Counted from the stretch's first letter, positions 1 to 24,205 are shown. The stretch is 64,000 bases of DNA from Whitmania pigra (GCA_021613335.1 JAJTWR010000269.1:2171001-2235000); one strand, 5' to 3'. Notes: generated by a model from the sequence alone, not told the origin. Numbers and translations are program-made.

Positions 1-331
1 TTTGTTGTCATTGGCAACAAAATAGACATTGGCGAAAGAATGGTGAGTTTGGTGATAATTTAAGTTTATTAACTACAATTGATCTTTACTTTTACTCAAA
101 ATTTATCAGGTAACTACCAAGAGGGCTGAACAATGGTGTGCGGAGAAGCTAAATATTAGTTATTTCGAAACAAGCGCCAAAGAATCGACGAACGTCTACA
201 AGGCTTTCCATGAATTGGCCAGGATGGGGCATAAAAACCAAAAGAATTTGGAACTCGATCTCGATTATCTCGAATCCATCAAACTTTTAGATGATCCAGA
301 AACATTTAAACAGACTTATTGCTCGTGTTGA
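1..331 (+). CDS. Rab7-like small GTPase, C-terminal part
   Basis: Two exons are visible: 1-42, with a GTGAGT donor at 43, and 110-331 after a TTTATCAG acceptor; the phase-0 junction joins cleanly. The first exon carries the G4 guanine-specificity motif NKID. The second carries the G5 motif ETSAKE and ends in Cys-Ser-Cys just before TGA, a double geranylgeranylation signal. The order NKID, KRAEQWC, FETSAKE, then a short acidic tail and CSC is that of Rab7, which acts on late endosome and lysosome membranes. The 14+73 residues present match the last 40% of a Rab7. The tail is diverged from the usual Rab7 tail, so a Rab7 paralog is possible. A poly(A) signal AATAAA lies at about 495. The start is outside the window. 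Confidence 0.88.
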
Positions 332-3300
332 GCATATTTTTTAAAAGTTAACTTCAATTCTTATAAATGTTTTGCATCGTGGAATGTCCAATGTTTAGTC
401 GTTCATAAGTTGGTTGAAGTTTAAAGTTTCATTATGCACTTTAAATATTTTTGCCTATGGCTCCATGACGCATTTCCAAATATTTTTGTAAAATAATAAA
501 AATTTAAACTAATTATTTTCATACTCTGGTCTGGTTAAATAACAACGAAAGTAAGAAATGGTTTCAAAGCGCTTCACTTGATGATTCTCACATCTTGTCA
601 TATTTATTGATCTTTTTTACATCTAGCGACTTGAAGTAACGATGAAACAGATAAATGAAATTATTCTAAGTTGGCTTCGTTTCAATGGAACAAAACGAAT
701 AATTGTTTTGTGCTAAGTTTATTAACATTAATGAAACTAAGAGGAGTTTATTTCTTTATAATCTAAATTCCCGTAAAATGACATTCTCATTAAAAATCAA
801 ATCATTATTGCTAACTTGAGAAATTGATTTTATTTTTGTTTATAATATTTATATATAATTTATAATATTTAATATATTATAATCTAGCACTCGATATTCT
901 GTTTTGTCTGACTTGTTTTTTCTTATTTTGTGGAATTGTTGTGAAAATTTTGAGTATAAAAAATTGACGATTACAACTAATAGTACTTATTTCTAAAGCA
1001 AATTTGCAAGATTCATTTCCGAAATAAATATTTGATAGAATTTCAATTACTCATCATTAATTAATCTTATCTTAAGTTACCTTAATTGGACTTATCATCT
1101 GAAAGTACAGCGTAAAAGTAAAATAAAATATTAAATTTATCAATTTAATAATATATAATAATATGATGTTATCAATTTAAAAATATTTAATAATATGAAG
1201 TTATCAGTTTAATATTACATGAATACAATATTAATCGAATGTCTTACGAAATTATTCTAGAAATTCCTAGAACCAGTTGAAACCCCTGAGAGAAGATAAA
1301 AGTTTCGTTTCAATGAAAGAGAATCGTAAGAGGTGAAATTTTACAACATTTCTACGTGTCTCGAATGTCGGGAATTCAAATGTCTACAGACTTAAGAACT
1401 GTCCAGTTCACAATTTATTCTCAAATATAGAATAATGCAGAATAATTTTTATTTGAGTTAAATATTTTTTGGTGTTGATGTTTTATTATTAATAGTTTTT
1501 CGATTGTTTAATAAAACATGCTGATGAAACTTTAAACACGTAAAATAGTTAAGGAACTCGTTAAACTGCGATTAAATAATTACGATGTTGAATGATTTTG
1601 TTCCCCGACACATTGAAGGCAATTTGTAATCACAACCTCTAACTTCTAAGTCTCGATGCTATTCATCCGAGTAATTTTTATTTCAGTGTCACACATGTCT
1701 CAACGCGTGATATTCGCAATCATGCCGGATTTTTCGTAATTGTATTTCATTTCTTCATTTCCTGAACCAAACCTTTTCCATTATTTAAATTTGTTTTAAA
1801 ATCATGTAATCAGATAAAATTGACAATCACTTAAGAGTTAAGTAGATCTTAAAACTTCAAAAAACTTTAAAAATTAAAAATTCTTAAAAGACTTTAAAAA
1901 AAAATAATTTAAAACTAATCTTAGTATAATAAAGATAATCTTAAGATGAAATCGATTCACATTGTCTACTTCGTTTTATTAAGCGTAACAATGGTCGATC
2001 TGCCGTCGTTATGAAGAAAGACAGCTTAATGCCTCGCATGGAATGGAAAAGGTTTTTGCAATAAAATCTTCTCCCACGAACAAAAGAAAATGCCTCAATA
2101 GTTGATGAAGATCCAAACTTAATCCTTGTGCCTCGACTTTTTCAAAAATCCATTTCCTGGGGAAATCAAGGTGAGGACTTGAATGGTGGAGTTCCATCAG
2201 ATAACAAAAATAACAAAGATAATAATAATTGTTATGTAATATATACTAATGTAAGTGTTATGTAATATTATTTTAATAATTGTTTAATGGACATGAAATA
2301 ATTTTTTTATTAATTAGTAATTAATAATTACTTTTGCGACATTCCGTGTAAAACTTATAACTGATAACCTATCCAATTCCATCTTTTGAAAGAGTATAAA
2401 AATAATTACTTTTTGGAGCTATTCGAATGAAGCATAATTAATGACAAAAATATTTGAAGAAGGTTATACAACATTATCTACTTGTAGAGTCGTAATATTT
2501 ATGTATTATGCATTATTTATATTTATTATTGTTTAAGTTATTATTAAGTTACCTAAACTTATTTATTAATTATTTGTTATTATTAATTAATTATCAAATT
2601 TATATTAAAATGTTATTTTTTGAGGAAGCACTCACTGATTCATGCGATTTCAATTTAAAATCTCAAATCCAGCCTCAAATCTTCAAAACTTTAAGTTAAT
2701 TGAGCCATCAATAAATTACTTTCGATGTCACATTTGAATTCATAAATTAATATTCATTAATTTGCAGCATTTTATTGTATTTAAATTGTTAAATTATGTT
2801 CTTTTTATATATAAATCACTCTTAGATCCAGACATTACTTTTGCAAAAGTATAGTTCTTTCGCTCCTATAGAACATCTGACAATTGGTAACCACAATGTA
2901 GGGTTCCACTGGGAACTTCATAAATTTTGCACCTAATATTTTCTCAGTATGCAATTGCTGGGATTCTTTAGTTGAGATGCAAGCATAATTTCATCTTGAG
3001 GCTTGACTATTTTTAAAAGCAAACTCGTTTTTTTTCTCAATTTGTTTAGTTAATAGATATGACCAATTTTCTCAGAATTTTAAACAGATCGTAGTTCATC
3101 ATTAAAATGTAAATTACCCGAATGGCATTGTGCAAATCAAACAAACATATATTTTAAATAGTATTTATTTATCATTTATTCAAGCATTCATTAATAATCA
3201 TTATGTATGTTCAGTAGATCAAATTTCAACTGTTTGCAGAGGACAAATAAATGCTCTTCAGAAATCGTCAGTGATGTCCTTAGTTCTTTAAAAGAAGAAG

Positions 3301-3693
3301 ACTATTGTTTTTCAAACAAAAGAACAGAAATAACGACAACAACAACTTCATCGTTATGACGTCATAATCGATATTTAATAGAACACTTGTAATGCAACTA
3401 AGCTTTATATCGAGCTACTTTTACCTTTACAGACGAAGACTGTATGCATTCCAAAGAAAGCATTTAAAAATATTTATGACAAAAATAATTGTTAATCTAG
3501 CCAACTAGTTATGTAACGTTAATTAAATTAATTAATTACTTCGCCAGTCACAAGATATGAGATGAGGTGGCGTTGGCTGTTGTGGCGATTTTTAACTGCC
3601 TGTTCTCAACGGATCTGTCAGTGAAACCTGGAAATATAAAATAAAATGAAATGACGTCACAAACAGTTCATACATTTCTTCGATGATATTCCC
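332..3693. other. AT-rich intergenic region without recognised gene
   Basis: Apart from the presumed Rab7-like 3' UTR (to about 500), I see no domain, splice-linked exon set, tRNA or organised repeat. Short open frames near 2.0 and 2.5 kb are low-complexity and AT-driven. Confidence 0.5.
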
Positions 3694-4900
3694 ATGAAAT
3701 TGTTCTATTTACACATCCATCCATCTTTCATCCAGTCATCCATCATCTCGCGTACGATCGCAAATCAGCGAATGATTTACTTCTTGCGCGAGGGCAAAAA
3801 GAGATGTCAAACCCCCTGGCGAGACATTCTTGCAAAGGCAAACGACTGGACCGTCGCAGCTGACTTAGAAGGGATGAGGCACTACCTCCAGGTGCCGATA
3901 GAAAGTGGCACGAGATCGGATCTGGTGCTCGTATCGTCGTCGACGGATGCCATCATTCTGGTTGAGCTGACGGTACCGTGGGAGGACAAGCTACAATACA
4001 ACAATGCGCCCAAAGCAGATAAGTATGCAGATCTAACGATGCACCTAGAGAGGATACCGTATCCCCATCGAGATTGGCGCAAGGGGCGCGGTCGGCAAGT
4101 CGACTTATGCTTTCCTCACCAAGATTGGATTGTCAAGCCGGGAGAGAACAAAGGCTATGACAAGGATGTCTGAGGCCGCAGAAGCGACTTCATTCTGGAT
4201 CTGGCACATGAGGAGCCAGAAGAAGTCTTAAGAGGCCACTACAGGAAACCGGGGAAAGCCGTCGATCTCCGGTATGAATGATCCACCGTACGACGGGGCC
4301 GAACCGTTGGCCGAGAGACGTGGTGTTGTTGGGAGAAATGGGCTGACCTCGGACTCGCAAAGCAACATAAACTGCAGTTCAAACCGCGGCCTCGAAAAGG
4401 CCCGCGGTCGAGTCCCGAAAATTTCTATCTCTGGCTGCCGCTACAAAGAAATTACAAGGTCCAGGTTGCATGTATTAAGACTGGACCGTCGCAGCCGACT
4501 TAAGACGCCACTGAGAGCTTGCATGATCGCTATACGCAAACTGGGTGGAGGAGATCGACATAACAAGGCCAATGAGAGCCCCGCGTAGTCGAAGTTTGCA
4601 GGTGTTAAACAGATAGCACGCGACCTAAAGAAGCCATTTAGAGCTGACGCAGTTACTCCAGCCCAGGCAGCAGTGACCGGCATAACAAGGCCAACGAGTG
4701 CCTCTCATAGCCGGCGTTAAGAGTTGGGTCCTGCAAGACAAAACTGACAGGAACATCCGGCTGATCACCGGATGCGGCCCACCCCCGAAAACTAAGTAAG
4801 GAAACTCCAAGGACCGAAACGTTTGAAGACGGGGGAGATTCTTCTGAGGATCCCTGTCGGAGCTCCAAAGCGGAGTAATAAGTAACATTCATCCACTAAT
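3694..4900 (+). pseudogene. Decayed transposon/retroelement 3' part with PD-(D/E)XK-like C-terminal domain
   Basis: This block is clearly GC-richer than its surroundings. The frame from 3694 reads R-S-D-L-V-L-V, a spacer, then I-L-V-E-L-T-V-P-W-E-D. That D...ExT spacing is the core of a PD-(D/E)XK-like nuclease fold, and this ELTVPWED segment recurs in repetitive invertebrate proteins that I associate with non-LTR elements. At about 4080 the homology jumps one frame: the shifted frame gives a typical continuation (STYAFLTKIGL, then MSEAAEATSFWIW) before a stop near 4230. So the copy carries a frameshift. The rest to about 4900 looks like element 3' sequence. No reverse transcriptase is preserved upstream. 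Element class is uncertain. Confidence 0.6.
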
Positions 4901-5438
4901 CAATATGGATTCATTCACCCGCGTGTCCACCAACTCACATCCTTCCACACATCCGAATATTCATCTCTCCATCCATTCATCCATCTTCGTAGCTTCGTAA
5001 TTACCCGATTAAAAAGCAAACAAAAACTAATATCGAAAGAGATGTTAATCACATCCTAAAATATTGTTTGGCGAAAATGGCGGGAATATTTCACGACGCC
5101 GCAAAATAGCAGACGATTCCCTTTGGGTCGGTAGCTTTTAGAACTGCAGCACTCTCTGCATCAATCAAAACACTAGCTTTTCTTTGCACAAAAGAGAATC
5201 ATAAATAAATAAATAATAATAAAAAAATAATAATAAAAAAATCAACTCAAAATAAACGAAAGATCCAAAAATGATGTGCCTCGGCTCTATAATAACGGAA
5301 GGAATTTGAAATCGAAAATTGAGCGGATGAACTTTTGAAAACTGAAGCAGAAGGTCAAGTAGAAGTTATCGACTTCAGATTATAAAAGCATAAAAATACT
5401 ATTACTAAATAATAACAAAATGACTAATTTCTGATTTA

Positions 5439-5838
<400 letters not shown>

Positions 5839-6156
5839 ATTACTACTTTTTTATTTTTAAATTTATGATTTTTATTACAATCACTATTAATAACGTTTTT
5901 ATAATTACAAATATTACCATGATCATAATATTACGGCATCACTCCAACATTATTTTAGTAGTGTAGAACTTTAAAGCGAAAAAAATAATGTTTTTATTAA
6001 CATCATAATTAAATCTTCAAATTATAATAAACGAACGAAATCTGCAAATTATTCCAATTGATTCAAAATTAAATCCAGGGCATCTTGAAAAATGGACAAC
6101 ACACAAATAAAAATGGTCTAATAGATCCTATGGCTTATGGCGCTATACAAATTAAC
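5839..6156 (+). mobile_element. Dispersed repeat copy A with GGCGCTATACAAAT tail
   Basis: About 318 bp nearly identical to copy B at 10636-10948, apart from a few substitutions and small indels. The + strand end reads TATGGCGCTATACAAATTAA and then runs into an (ATT)n tract, as in the 3' end of a retroposed element with a microsatellite tail. The last bases match the tails of the SINE at 12.3 kb and the LINE at 53.9 kb. No coding capacity is visible, so this is probably a LINE 3' end or a non-autonomous derivative. Confidence 0.7.
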
Positions 6157-6507
<351 letters not shown>

Positions 6508-9500
6508 AAATTTACTTTATTTAGAAAGTTGGATGTATCGAATTCAAGATAAAAATAATAAAACTGTCCTGAAAGATTAAAAAAAAAAAAGAAAACCAAA
6601 TGTTTTGGCAACTTGAAGCGACCAATAAAGTTGTCGTTGTGTCTTATATTTGAATTGAGATTCTAAAGGAATCTAAATTTAATTAAATCTAAATGTTAAT
6701 GAATCTGAATCACAAAGAAAAAGTTCAACTTGCAGGTGATTGATTGCTAAAGATGCAATTTATTAATTCCAGATAAATAAATAAATACGATTCCATTTTC
6801 ATAAATTAATTCGACACTTGACTTGTTAAACCAGAGACACGATAGATAAATAAATGATTAAATGAATATTACATTATTATATTTATTATATTTACGAAAT
6901 AATCATTGAAAAGTTTTCGTGAAGTGAAATATCTGTCTGAATCCAGTAAACATGTTTCTTTCCCGCCTTAGGCGATCCCGAGAACCTGTCGTCTTGAAAA
7001 CCTGACATTTTTTGCTCGCTGCGTAAATGGCCGAGTTCTGATAAGCAGTTCCATTTGATTCGATGACGTTCCATTATTTTCATATTTTCAAACCCCACCA
7101 GTCAACGTAAGAGTACGTCTGAAAATCTAAATGGAAACTGTTAGCAAGTTGTTCTTGATTGCTGCGCAGAACAATAATGAATTGAATTGGCAGCGAACAA
7201 TTTGCAACTGTTTGCAAACAAAGCGAAGAGAGTTGCATTACATTTTCCCATTTGAATTAAAGAAATTAGTCTCCACAAATCGTTCGAAATGGGGCAAAAG
7301 CCTGGACGAGATAATCTGATTCCCGAAAAAGGTTGAATTTCATTTTCTATGTAAAGCAATCCCGTAGGCTTGCGAGGAAAAGTGGAAAACTTTCCATTCA
7401 AAACATCCCGATTTCATTTTGTCGTTGTCAGTAAAATATATATTGCAATTTTATTATTTTTATTAAAAGATTTAATGATAAATATATTAAATATTTTAGT
7501 AATTTCTAACTTTATTTTATTTTTAATTTGTTCTGGTAAATGGGTACTTGGATAAAACATTCAGTTTTTATTAAATGATAGAAGTTAGATTATAATTTTA
7601 ATCCTTTAACATTTGTTAAAATGATTTTTTTCTGAATAATTTACACTTGATATTTCATTCAACTGCATTTGCACCGAATCACCTTAAGTTACGTTAAGTT
7701 TTAATGGGAATCAATTAATAATTCTTGTTCATATTTGTTCAATAATAAAACAAATACAAATAAAATAATTCTTGTTCACATTTGTTCAATAATAAAAAAA
7801 AATAATAAAAATAAAAAATCTTGCATTCACTGAATAATGTGACAAATGATGACATTGACCACCGGCCATTGTCTCTTTTGCATTTCATACGAACGGATGC
7901 ATTCCAATGCAATGCACTCTGGATAAAGATTAGTTCGACTTGATGATGATTGATGTTAATTAATTATTTAATTAATTAAAAAAATATAATAATTGAATTC
8001 AGATTTAAAAAAAGATAAATAAAAGGAATAATTTACGTTAAGAATTACCATAATTGAAAGTCACTTTGTTTAGGTAAATAAAATATAACTTTTTAAAGAC
8101 AAGAAACCGAGATTTATTTCGACGTGATTATGTCAGCAAATTTTTAAAATGTCATAGAAGTAAAAAAAAAAATAAGACATGATTCTCAGAATTCGTATAA
8201 TTGAAACATTTTATATTATTATTAAACAAATTCAGCATCACAAGATAAAAAATTATTTTCAAATATGATGGAGGTTAAACAAAAATTTTTAAAAAGACCA
8301 TATATTTGTAAAAAAAATTCATTTTTACATTCTAATTTTACAAAAAAATAAAAAGGTTTCACAGCAACCATTTTAACTCTTTCAACAGTGCTTTCACTTC
8401 TTCATAAAATTGTTTGTCACCAACATTTTATTTGAAATTAGCAAATATCTTCTACAAATGAAAGACAAGCAAATGAACTCCATAATTCACTGCAAAGACA
8501 TGGGATATTGAACTCATACAACGCTATTTGTTTGACCGCAGAGCCAAGAAATCTTCTCGTAATTTGAAATTTGAAGCAAACAATTTTTGACTTTTCAACT
8601 TGAACTTGAACTAAAAATATTTTGTATTTAATAATAAATATTTCAATTATGATTTAAAATTATATTTTAATAAAAATATTTAAATTATAATTTAAAATTA
8701 TATTTTAATTTTAAAATTTGATGTAATTCAAGATAAATCATGTTACTTTTCCAACAATATAATATTTAATTTGAAAATAAAAATGAAAATTTAGAAACGA
8801 GCATAAAATTTTCAAATCAGAAAAATCAGGTCTCGCATTAAATTAAGCTGGATTGTTTTGAAAATAAATTATAATTTATGGAGAGAATTTTTACAATTAA
8901 CTGGATCACGTTTCTTCGCTTTCTTAGAAGCTCTGAAATCAACGTAAAAGTCGACGGAGAATCGAAATGGGATTGAAGTTCAAATAAAGACGAGGTGTCC
9001 AACAAGGTGGTCAATAAAGGGAGAATAACAATGTTTTACAAGCACCTTATTGCATTAGTCACGAGTGGATGACCATTTCAACCACACCAACCACGAAATC
9101 CACAAACGGAATCCTTTATGTAGCTTTGCATTTCCTGGACTGACTGGACTGTGAGTTTTAAAACGTTAATTTCAATTTTTTCATTTTGAGGTGAGAGTTG
9201 GCAGGTGATGTTGTGGTTGGACATTCAAATGAATTCTTTGAACTAGTTAAAATCTCCTTTGTGAATATTTTTTATGAAAATTGAATACAAACGACTAAAT
9301 CGAGTCAAAATATACCGGAAAAGAAAATCAGTTTGTAAAAGATTAATTACTTATTAAATAAAAAATAAGAAAAAATGGTCTTCAATTCGTCAGACTTAAA
9401 AGGAAATAGTCCAATTCCGCAGGATAATTTGTGGGAAATTGGTGTTAATAATTCAATGTGTCGCAAACGTCTGCATGGACTTTTGAATACCAAAAATGGA

Positions 9501-9723
9501 AAGGATGCCATTAAGAACAACTCACCTGCATTGATGACAAAATTTTACTTCTGAGATAAAAACAAAAAACTCAATGGCATGGAATTACTGATCTGAAGCC
9601 ATAAACACCAGTACACGATGTGCGAGTTCAGATAAGCCATGAATTTGTTGGAAATCTACCAAATGCTTTTTTTATACTTTCGCCCAGTTTACATGAAATG
9701 TTACTGCATAGATGATAAATCAG
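6508..9723. other. AT-rich region without recognised gene
   Basis: No domain-bearing open frame or organised repeat is seen. A further 3' exon or UTR of the GPCR gene may lie at the upper end of this stretch, because its second exon has a strong potential donor at 9920. I could not identify such an exon. Confidence 0.4.
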
Positions 9724-18435
<8,712 letters not shown>

Positions 18436-21400
18436 GTTTCCTTCAATGTAATGTCACCATTCTGACCCAATAAAAATGATTTATCAACAATTTTCAGTTT
18501 GACAAAAAATCAACATTAAAAACTCAATAAGCCGTTGCGGTAAATTGATGTTCACATCCGACATTCAAGGAGGCTTTCATATTTTTGATATTTTTGTTCA
18601 TTTCGATTTTTCTGCCTTCATCCGGATAACCAGACCTGGAGTGTTCCTCGGAGTTTATTAACATTTGAAGCATCCTCCAGTCGCTAACAACAGGCACTGA
18701 CATGCAGAGGTTCACTATAGATTTTTATTATTTTTCTACTTTTTAAAAACTGGTCGACAAAATAATTCATAAATTTCATATAATTGCTTTTAGGAAAATA
18801 ATTCAGAAAATTCATATTGTTGATTTCAGGAATTATTTTTGGATGCTTCTTCAAAATCCCAAAAATTTTGTCGCAGGCACGAAATAAGTGGAATAATTTG
18901 AACATTAAAGATAATTTCAAAGAAATGCTTCGTGTTTATGTTACATAAATGAGGCCACCTTCATGGCTTTGTATAAATTGAACGATCAAATTTCAAAGTT
19001 CCAGAAATATTTTTTCAGGATGCTTGACTTATCAAAGGAAATAATTTAAAGCAAATAGTTTCCAGGAAGTAAACTGCTCCTGTTTGATGGAAAGCCATCT
19101 GCATCATTATTTCTACAGCATTTTTATCGGATCCACCCGCCTTTTTTTGTACAATAAATCAATAAGACAATAATTTTATTTATTATGTATATAAATGCAT
19201 GAGACGTGTTTACATTTGAAGAAGTAAATACAGAAATAAATTGACCGAGTCCATCCTCAATTGAAGGATTGTTTGATTTTCTTATCGCTGATCGAATGAG
19301 TCCATCATTGAAACAATAGCTTTCTCCACTATTATTCTCAAAACTTCTTCAAACCTCCAAGGAAATTTAAACTTCCTTCATTCATTCATTTATTTTCTGC
19401 CTTCCTTCATCTATTCAAAGATTTCTTCATTTCAGACTAATTCAATCGTTCTTCTCAAGTGAACTCAAAATTAAGTCAGCAATCTCATTCTTGATGAACG
19501 TGTAAAACTTGACCGAGTGAACGTTTAATGAATGCTCGTCCTCAAATAAGCCACTCAATTGTTTTCTTTTGTATGCAAATTGATAGCATTCGTGGTTAAT
19601 TAATTGCAGGGATTAATCGCAATTGGTTTATTGTTATAAAATGATTTTAAATTAATTTTAAAATTATTAAAAATGACTTCGACATTATTTTGAATTATGA
19701 AATAAAGCTCATCGTGGTATACTTTATTAAAATTGGCCAATAAAAATAATTAATTCCTTAGATAATGAAACTGAATTCTTAATTCGATTCGTCAAAAAAT
19801 CATTAAAAATACGCAACATTTAAAATGCAAATAGTCCAAACCTGATCATCTCCCAAGAAAACTCGAGCAAGCAACTCAACAGCAACAAAGACTTTCTTTC
19901 ACGAATATCTCCATTATTCGATTGAAACGTATCTTTTAAAGTCTTTTCTCTGAAAACTATCCTTCGAGAATAAAGAAATGTTCAGAATTTCCAATCAAAA
20001 ACTCTCCTTTATAACATTCAGTTGACATTCAACGTACATCATCTTCTCTGAACTTTTACATTGATCTCCTTCTGCGCCTAATAGGTCAACGACAAACCTC
20101 AATATCTGTATTCGCTTACCGACGTGCACTGCCAGGGTTTGTTTCAAAAAGAGAATTTGTTCTGCTGTTTTATTGTTTGTCTTGTCGTTTGTTTATGCCT
20201 CGTACGCTTCTTCTGCGTCCAGGTTACTCTGAAGTTAACTCGCCAAGAATAAACGTTTTTATAAATATATAATCATTATTAATACAGTAATAATGTAGAA
20301 AGATTAATAATTTATGGTATCGCGTGAACATTGTGATATTAGATATTATTTAAATCAATATAAGAGATGTAAATGTTCTTAATAAACATTTTTAGAAACA
20401 AATTTCAGCTAATAAAACTAAATAAGAATAAAGTGAGCATTATTTATATCCATCACTTCCGCCCTTCGACCGTTCTGGAAGATGATGATGAAATGAAACG
20501 TTGTTGCCTCCAAGATCTCAGAAGTCGAGCAACATTGGATGTGGAATTAGCTTCAAAGAGCAGGAGACGAAGGGGTCATAAAATCAGAACCCACAAAACC
20601 TGGGCTCCTATTGGTCTTAGGCGTGTAATTCTTTATCACACATGTCGCTTGAAACTCTCGCTAAATGTCACTTTATAGCTCTGCCTAAGAAAATGTGATT
20701 AATGTTAAAGTAGCATTGCTGATAAATTGTGATAAATCGTTTCTTGACGAGACATTTAATCTTGCAAAGGAATCGTAAATGGTTTAAAAATTTAGCCTGA
20801 AACGTCTGTGCGTTAATGAATCGTTAGTATTCAACTTCGAGAATGCAACCGAGGATATCGTGTTGACGATAAAAAAAAATTTAAATAAAAAAATATCCAT
20901 TAAACAATTTTATTTTAAACATCGATTTATCTCCTGAGGCGAATCAGGAGACCTCTAAAAGGCAATTTATATTTTCAATGCCCGTTTCTTGAATTATTCA
21001 TTAGAAGCGAGCATCCATTTTGAACTTTTCTATCGTTCAAACATTGCCATCTTTTAACCCTGCTTCTCTTCCATTTTAGTCTTTTTCTTGCAATTTATTC
21101 GATTTTATCTCAGCCTCCGGAAGGTAATCAAACAACAAATGGTTTCCGACATGCGTGCAAATGACTCGTGTGTACTTAGGAAGGTGAGGAAGGCCTAATT
21201 GAATGTGTCCATCTTTGAATCTTTCCTCGGAAACACTAGTGGATGACTTGGTCCTCTCTTTGAAATTGACTGCAATGAAGTGCAGCATGATTTTGAGATG
21301 GAATTTAAATGGAAATACGTTTTAATCCGTTGTTGGGTTTTTTTTTATTAACGTGTGTATTTATTCATGTGGACGTTGAATAGCTATTGAAGATTGTTTG

Positions 21401-22146
21401 ATTGTTATAAGAAATGTTGCAATGATGAATTAAAGTACATTTAAAACAATTACTGTAACTGCGAGAAGTTTAACTAAACATCATTCATGTCTGCATTTAA
21501 TAAATTAATAAGGTAACATTTAAAATATAAAATGGTTATTTAATGAGTAACTTTGTAAACATTTAATTGTTAAATAATTGAGTAATAATATATTTGTTCA
21601 ATGTTCTTCCAATTGGTGTCGACAACACTATCGTTTTGAGAAACGACATCTATCGAATAAGTCACACAAACTCTAAATTTAAAGATTGTTCATACACGAA
21701 AATTATCACTACCTCAAAATATGATGGCAAATTCCAATCTTGTAAAAGTTCAAGACAACCTCTAAACCAAAAACAAAAAAATAAAATTTGGTTGCAAATA
21801 ATTTAAAAAGTCAATCTTCAAAATTTTTAAAATACAAATTCTATTTACGAAAATTTCAACTTAAGTACGACTTTAGACATTTTAAACAATGCGACGATCG
21901 ATGGCCTTGTATTCTGAAATTTTCAGCTATCAATAACGCTTCTTTGCCTGAATTGAGTATGCAAACAATGGAAAGTTTTAAAAAAAAATTGTAAATCTTC
22001 AAAACCTAAACAGGTAAAACACTTTGACACTAAAATGCCAACAATTAAAGAATTATATTAAAAATTACACTTATTCTATTAATGAAGGTGTTTAAAGTCT
22101 AGAAGCAATAACTACAAATATCGAATAATAGTAAAACAAAAGTAAA
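18436..22146. other. Region upstream of the GPCR gene, no convincing gene
   Basis: The presumed GPCR promoter and 5' UTR lie just above 18435. A 101-codon open frame at 20373-20678 (+) has a basic stretch (SKSRRRRGHK) but no domain that I recognise, and nothing supports it as an exon. The rest is AT-rich and featureless to me. Confidence 0.4.
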
Positions 22147-22150
22147 ATAA

Positions 22151-22451
22151 TGAAATAACCTGGGGTCGGGGAACTAGTAAGTTTTAGAGTAAGTTTATTA
22201 AGCAAGTATTCAGTTAACGGAACTGAATAATCGAAGGTATGAGTTTAAGAAATTGAGGTACTTAGAAGATGCAAATGGATATTTGGGCTTCTAAGTTGTT
22301 TGGATTCTCGCTGAATGTCAGGTGATTATCGAGAATGCTTTTCTGTAGCAATAATAGATACCACGTGCCCGAAAAAAGATACCAAATACAATGAAATATA
22401 AATTTAATTATTTTAGCAATATAAACTCAATTAATTTCTAAGTTTACAACA
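22151..22451 (-). mobile_element. Solo LTR (301 bp) with 4-bp target-site duplication
   Basis: Read on the minus strand it starts TGTTGTAAACTT and ends TTATTTCA, the TG...CA ends of an LTR. The + strand flanks are ATAA at 22147-22150 and ATAA at 22452-22455, a 4-bp duplication. It is highly similar to 27335-27641, which sits next to a primer-binding site and gag. The absence of internal sequence indicates LTR-LTR recombination. Confidence 0.88.
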
Positions 22452-24205
22452 ATAAGTAGCGAAAGGTAATACTACCACACAACAACAAAACTGACGTCAC
22501 TCAAAGTTTAAACCAGGAAGCAACGCAATTGAGCGTTTGCGACGAATATAGGCAATGAACTAAATGTGTGTGTGTGTGATTTGAGATGTTAATTATAACT
22601 AAGTATAATCAGGGAGTTGGAATAGAATATATACTAATTTAACGTTTTTACAAAAAAATGAAGACTATGTTTATGTTTCAAATTCTGTTCTAATGATTCT
22701 CTTTGGGACGCAGATGCTTCCGAAAGATTTTATTTCCCATTAAATCCGACACAAGTCGTTCATGTCTGCAACCTTTTGATATTATGACTCTAATATTTTT
22801 AAGTATTATTTTAATTTATATAAACTTTATTTCTGCTATTAATGCGTAGAATTTGATTTAATTTTGGCAAATAATTTGATAACATTGAATAAATTCAACA
22901 ATTAAATCAACCATCACGACACAAAAACACAGATTTTCTCAGCATAGATGGCAATTATTTCTCTGCAATTATTTACTTAAGGCTGAGAGGAGGATGGTGA
23001 TGAACTTCCTTATTATAAACAATTTCTATAAATATGAGATCCTATTGCTTTTGCTCGATAAGTATTAATATCTTTGTAAATTTATTGTGTTGCATGATAT
23101 GTTCAGGTAACAAAAGTTAGTATTTGAACTTATAATTTACTTAATTGATAATTGACCAAAAATTGTTTACTTCAATTGTTATCATTTATTAAGCGGTAAT
23201 GGCAACATTCTTAATTAGTCCATCATCCTGGAGAACCAATTGTACTGTAGAAGCGATTGTAGTGTCTTCACAATCTATTCATGTACTCAAGTCACTCAAA
23301 AGATCAGCTAAAAATAAGTACAAATCAAGTGAAAAGAATCACTGAAAAGATAATTCTGCAAAATAGGAAATACAATTGATAATTTTTTTTATATTATTCA
23401 AACAGCTTCTGATGATTTATTTGTTAAATTTGTCTATGTAAACATACATGTTTAATGTGAGGATTTATGAGTAGCTTCTAAATATAAATAATCAAGTGTA
23501 CCAACACATTAAAACATTATCGAATGTAAATTACATTTTATATTTTAAATTAAAATAAAATACGTTGAACTAATATGACGCCTAAAAAATAAAACTTTTT
23601 TGACTTTGACTTGGTTTGCAATATTTGCTGCAGCTTCAAATCACCTTTACATTGGATGCTATACACACTTTTCTGAAAAATCTGTCTATCTAAACCAACT
23701 CTATTTCTCAATGTTTGATTAAATGCACAGAATTATTATTTGCTTTAAAGGTTGGAAATGCAATTTCAAACATTTTTCATATTGCACAATTATGGATATA
23801 TTTAAATTTAACACTTCTTAACATATTTAAGAAGTTTTTCATTAGTTATAATTTTCATTAATAATTGTTAATTAAAATTGGTATTTAATAATAATAAATA
23901 ATTAATAATAATAATTTAAAATAATTATACACATATATTATTTTCTTAGTATTTTTAAACTTGTTAACTAACAAAATGAACTTGACTTGGAGGATGGATC
24001 AAGTTGTTATTGTGGACATATAACAAATACAAGAGTTCCATCATCCAACTGCAACTTAACTTGTGCTGATAATAATGGAATATGTGGAGGCAATAACCTT
24101 TTTGCTGTTTATACAGGTTGTAACTCTTTTAACAATATATAACAATTAATATTTTGTGATGTGTATAAATTTGCATAAATATTGAATTAACACTGCTAGA
24201 AAGCT

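Noticed and set aside
20373..20678. 101-codon open frame with a basic stretch
   Set aside because: No recognisable domain, no splice partner and an AT-rich first half; not listed as a gene.
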